From Pantoea sp. 18069 (lineage in GTDB: Bacteria > Pseudomonadota > Gammaproteobacteria > Burkholderiales > Burkholderiaceae_C): a DNA stretch of 64,000 nt. Below, piece after piece: positions 61,437-64,000 of the stretch (positions are counted from its first letter, which is position 1; every line of letters begins with the position of its first letter). The notes under the pieces were generated by a model, which was not told where the DNA came from, did no database searches, and was given only the letters and a program-made list of their open reading frames with translations. The position numbers were made by a program, and so were the translations under genes. The stretch lies in contig NZ_CACSJA010000024.1 in NCBI RefSeq assembly GCF_902706035.1, positions 1-64,000 on the forward strand, in the 5' to 3' direction.

Positions 61437-63164
61437 TCACGCGGCGTTTTGTGGCCTGGCATCGGCCGGCAGCGGGCGTGGGGCACGGCGCATGGACGCC
61501 AGCACTTCGGCGCGCGGGCCGAACGCCTGCTGCCGGCCGGCGTAAAGCAGCAGCACCTTGCTGGCGACCTGCAGCACGCCGGTCAGGTGGGTGACGATCA
61601 CAAAGGTCGTACCGCTTGCGCTTGCCGAGCGTATGGCCTGCTCCAGCGCGGCGTTGCCTTCATGGTCCAGGCTGGAATTGGGCTCGTCGAGCACCACCAG
61701 CACGGGGCCGTCATAGAGCGCGCGTGCCAGGCCCAGTCGCTGGCGCTGGCCGCCCGACAGCCGCGAGCCGTCTTCGCCAATCGGGCAGTCGTAGCCTCCG
61801 GGCAGGCCGAGAATGAAGTCATGCATGCCCACCGCGCGCGCCGCGGCTTCGGTCTTGGCCGGATGGGCGGGACCAAAGCGCGCGATGTTCTCGGCCACCG
61901 TCCCCTCGAACAGCTCCACGTCCTGGGGCAGGTAGCCCAGGTGGCGGCCGAGCTCGTGCTTGCTCCAGCTGTGGATGTCGGCGCTGTCCAGGCGTACCGT
62001 GCCGCCCAGTGGCGGCCACAGCCCCACGAGCTGGCGCGCGAGCGTGGTCTTGCCGCTGGCCGAGGGGCCGATCACGGCCAGCACGTCGCCGGGGCCGAGC
62101 GTGAACGTGATGCCGTGCAGCATCGGCGCGCGCGTGCCGGGCGCGCCGGCGACCAGCTGCTCGACCTGCAGGTGGCCGCGCGGCGCGGGCAAGGGCATCG
62201 CGGGGCTGTCTTGCGGCACGTCCTGCAGCAGCTTGTGCAGCCGCGTCCAGGCATCGCGCACATGGATCACGCTTTGCCATTGCGTCACGGCCTGCAGCAG
62301 GGGCGCGAGCATGCGCCCGCCCAGGATGGAGGCGATGATCATCATCGCTTCGCCGCCGTTGAGCCGGTGGTGCAGCAGCAGCCAGCAGCCCAGACCCAGC
62401 AGCAGCGAGCTCAAGGTGTTTTGCAGCAGCTTGCCCAGCGCCTGGAAGCCGCCCGCGCTTTGCGACGCCAAGGCCTGCAGATCCAGGATGGCGCGCTGCT
62501 TTTCCTGCCAGCGGCGCTGCAGATGGCCCAGCATTCCCATGGATTCGACGACCTCGGCATTGCGCAAGCTGTTGTCTGCATATTGCTGGGCCGTGAAGGA
62601 CTGGCGGTTGGCCTGCGTGAGCAGCGGTCTGGAGCGCCGCTCGTTGGCCCAGGCGACGGCGACCTGCAGCGCCGCGAACACCACGGCCGACCAACCCAGT
62701 ACCGGGCTGATGAGAAACAGCAGCAGCATCATCACCAGCGCGATCGGCGCTTCCATCCAGGCGAGCAGCGCAGGCGAATACAGGAAATCGCGAATCAGCT
62801 TGAAGTCATTCAGGGGCTGGGCCGTGCCCCCCGTGATCTGCTGCAGGCGCGCCGCAAAGATGGCGTCGAAGATGCGTTCACCGAGCTGCGCATCGAGGCG
62901 CATGCTTGCCGCGCGCATGATCTCGCTGCGTGCCCATTCGAGCACTTCCATCAGGGCATAGGCGCCGAGCACGGCGACCGTCAGCACCAGCAGCGTGAGG
63001 GGATTGCGGCTGTTGACCACCCGATCGTAGACCTCGAGCATGTAGACCGAGGGCGCGAGCACCAGCACGCTCGCCAGCAGACTGAAGCGGGCGGCGCGCA
63101 GGAAATAGGGCCTGAGCGCGACCAGGGCCTGGTGCAGCTCGCCGGCGCAGGGATAGGCATTCAT
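61437..63164 (-). CDS. Type I secretion ABC transporter, subunit b (unit 2)
   Basis: A 575-residue b-type exporter half (SVYMLEVYDRVVNSRNPLTLL; MEAPIALVMMLLLFLISPVLG) with Walker A GPSASGKTTLARQLVG, signature LSGGQRQRLGLARAL, Walker B VLVVLDEPNSSLD and H-loop VTHLTGVL. ATG at 63164 (MNAYPCAGELHQALVAL), 19 bp after the stop of the IclR gene upstream. The order b, a, hlyD is the same as in unit 1. Confidence 0.93.
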   Translation of the reverse strand: MNAYPCAGELHQALVALRPYFLRAARFSLLASVLVLAPSVYMLEVYDRVVNSRNPLTLLVLTVAVLGAYALMEVLEWARSEIMRAASMRLDAQLGERIFDAIFAARLQQITGGTAQPLNDFKLIRDFLYSPALLAWMEAPIALVMMLLLFLISPVLGWSAVVFAALQVAVAWANERRSRPLLTQANRQSFTAQQYADNSLRNAEVVESMGMLGHLQRRWQEKQRAILDLQALASQSAGGFQALGKLLQNTLSSLLLGLGCWLLLHHRLNGGEAMMIIASILGGRMLAPLLQAVTQWQSVIHVRDAWTRLHKLLQDVPQDSPAMPLPAPRGHLQVEQLVAGAPGTRAPMLHGITFTLGPGDVLAVIGPSASGKTTLARQLVGLWPPLGGTVRLDSADIHSWSKHELGRHLGYLPQDVELFEGTVAENIARFGPAHPAKTEAAARAVGMHDFILGLPGGYDCPIGEDGSRLSGGQRQRLGLARALYDGPVLVVLDEPNSSLDHEGNAALEQAIRSASASGTTFVIVTHLTGVLQVASKVLLLYAGRQQAFGPRAEVLASMRRAPRPLPADARPQNAA

Positions 63165-63183
63165 GGGCAGCGCCTTGACGACC

Positions 63184-64000
63184 TCAAGCCGGCGACGCGG
63201 GCCGAGACGAAAGTGGCGCGTATTCGGGTGGATGGGCGAACCACGGCGCGCTGTCGCGGCCAATGCGCTCGGCCAGCTCTTTCAATACGGGAAGATATCT
63301 GCTTTCTATTGCACCGATGTCGACGGACGCGTTGGGGTACACCATGTTGATGGCCGCTATCAGCTGTCCCGCGCTTTTGACGGCCAGTCCGATTGCAGAA
63401 AAGTCCGGTTCTTCCCGCCATTCCCCGCGGTTGATCGAATAGCCGGCCTGCCGGGTGATCTTGAGCATCCGATCGATTCTTTTCCTGTCCCTGGCTGTTT
63501 CTCCGACCTCGTCATGGCGCAGGCTCAACAGCTTGAGAATGTTTTCCAGCTGCTCGTCGCTGCATGCGGCCAGATAGGCGCGGCCGACGGCGGTATCGAA
63601 CACCGGCAGTCTGGTGCCTATCATGGAGTGGTGCTGCGAAAGCATGCTGAAGCGATGCGTGCTTTCGCGTATCACCATGAATTCCGACTCCATCGTGGCC
63701 AGATCGCAGGGCCACATCAGTGGTTTCACGTAGGCGCGCAGCAAGGGCGCGGCCACGCGGGCGATCCATTCCTCCTCGATAAACCCTTCGCTCAGACTGC
63801 GGACTTCAAATGTCAGGCCGTATTGCCCATCCCTGTCCGTGGGTCGAATAAGCCCGCAAATCCTGAGGGTTTCCATTATTCGTTTGACGGACGGCCGCGG
63901 TATGCGCGTCATCTGGCTGAGCACGCTGGTCGTGCTGATTCCCCCCGGGCACTGGTTCATGCACCTGAGCAATTCTATGCCTCGCTTGAGGCTGCGAATT
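63184..64000 (-). CDS. IclR-family regulator, 5' end beyond the window
   Basis: A partial IclR-type regulator of at least 271 residues. The frame is open to the window edge and the last bases encode SLKRGIELLRCMN, the standard first helix of IclR proteins, so the true start lies outside. Helix-turn-helix (ISTTSVLSQMTRIPRPSVKRIMETL) is followed by a C-terminal effector domain (FDTAVGRAYLAACSDEQLENIL, FSAIGLAVKSAGQLIAAINMVYPN). Its stop codon is 19 bp from the ABC-2b start with no visible promoter between, so it may be co-transcribed with secretion unit 2. Confidence 0.88.
   Translation of the reverse strand, partial: IRSLKRGIELLRCMNQCPGGISTTSVLSQMTRIPRPSVKRIMETLRICGLIRPTDRDGQYGLTFEVRSLSEGFIEEEWIARVAAPLLRAYVKPLMWPCDLATMESEFMVIRESTHRFSMLSQHHSMIGTRLPVFDTAVGRAYLAACSDEQLENILKLLSLRHDEVGETARDRKRIDRMLKITRQAGYSINRGEWREEPDFSAIGLAVKSAGQLIAAINMVYPNASVDIGAIESRYLPVLKELAERIGRDSAPWFAHPPEYAPLSSRPASPA

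Overview
The window is GC-rich, densely coded chromosomal DNA whose gene content and family variants point to a betaproteobacterium of the order Burkholderiales, most likely a Comamonadaceae (Acidovorax/Comamonas-like) strain. Supporting signs are the aat-bpt pair, a Bug/TctC binding protein beside a TauD-type oxygenase, a TadA-hydrolase fusion, IclR regulators, and many GC-rich hairpin repeats placed just after stop codons. No phage, insertion sequence, CRISPR array or rRNA was seen. The organism call is inferred from gene content, not from a marker gene.

Layout. 1-3879: leucine entry. A promoter, a Leu-codon leader peptide and an attenuator precede a type-2 isopropylmalate synthase, followed directly by a second, type-1 synthase. 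3996-10203: pbpG, an IclR regulator, the aat-bpt N-end-rule pair, a small coiled-coil protein, and a tctC-tauD pair. 10348-10728: three tandem tRNA-Asn genes with a terminator. 10786-19837: a DUF454 membrane protein, peptide deformylase, glnD, map and purL. 20002-25942: histidine degradation hutH-hutU-hutI-hutF. 26178-33397: a Fur-controlled heme locus (TonB receptor, HmuY-like lipoprotein, HmuS, HmuT, HmuU, HmuV). 33408-39585: a methyltransferase, DUF808, OmpW, a CBS protein, and ergothioneine genes egtD-egtB. 39592-45870: a ferric-iron ABC transporter divergent from a second TonB receptor, with Fur-box-like palindromes between them. 46247-51634: TadA fused to a degenerate haloalkane-dehalogenase-like domain, an LD-carboxypeptidase with a His-rich N-terminus, a small protein, and a penicillin-acylase-family protein. 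51681-63164: a type I secretion region with two copies of a three-gene unit (ABC-b, ABC-a, HlyD) and one TolC. 63184-64000: an IclR regulator cut by the window edge.

Themes. Iron supply is prominent: heme import and breakdown, Fe3+ import, and two TonB receptors, with Fur-like operators in both promoter regions. HutH to HutF turn histidine into N-formylglutamate, while EgtD and EgtB send histidine to ergothioneine. GlnD and the hut genes tie to nitrogen control. Map and Def process protein N-termini; Aat and Bpt tag N-termini for degradation.

The most unusual parts are (1) the duplicated secretion system with two full-length ABC subunits per unit and no visible substrate gene, (2) the TadA fusion whose hydrolase domain has lost its nucleophile, and (3) the compact leu attenuator whose leader may be translated almost from the mRNA 5' end. 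Very long antisense reading frames, such as the one opposite purL, are GC-bias shadows and were not annotated.
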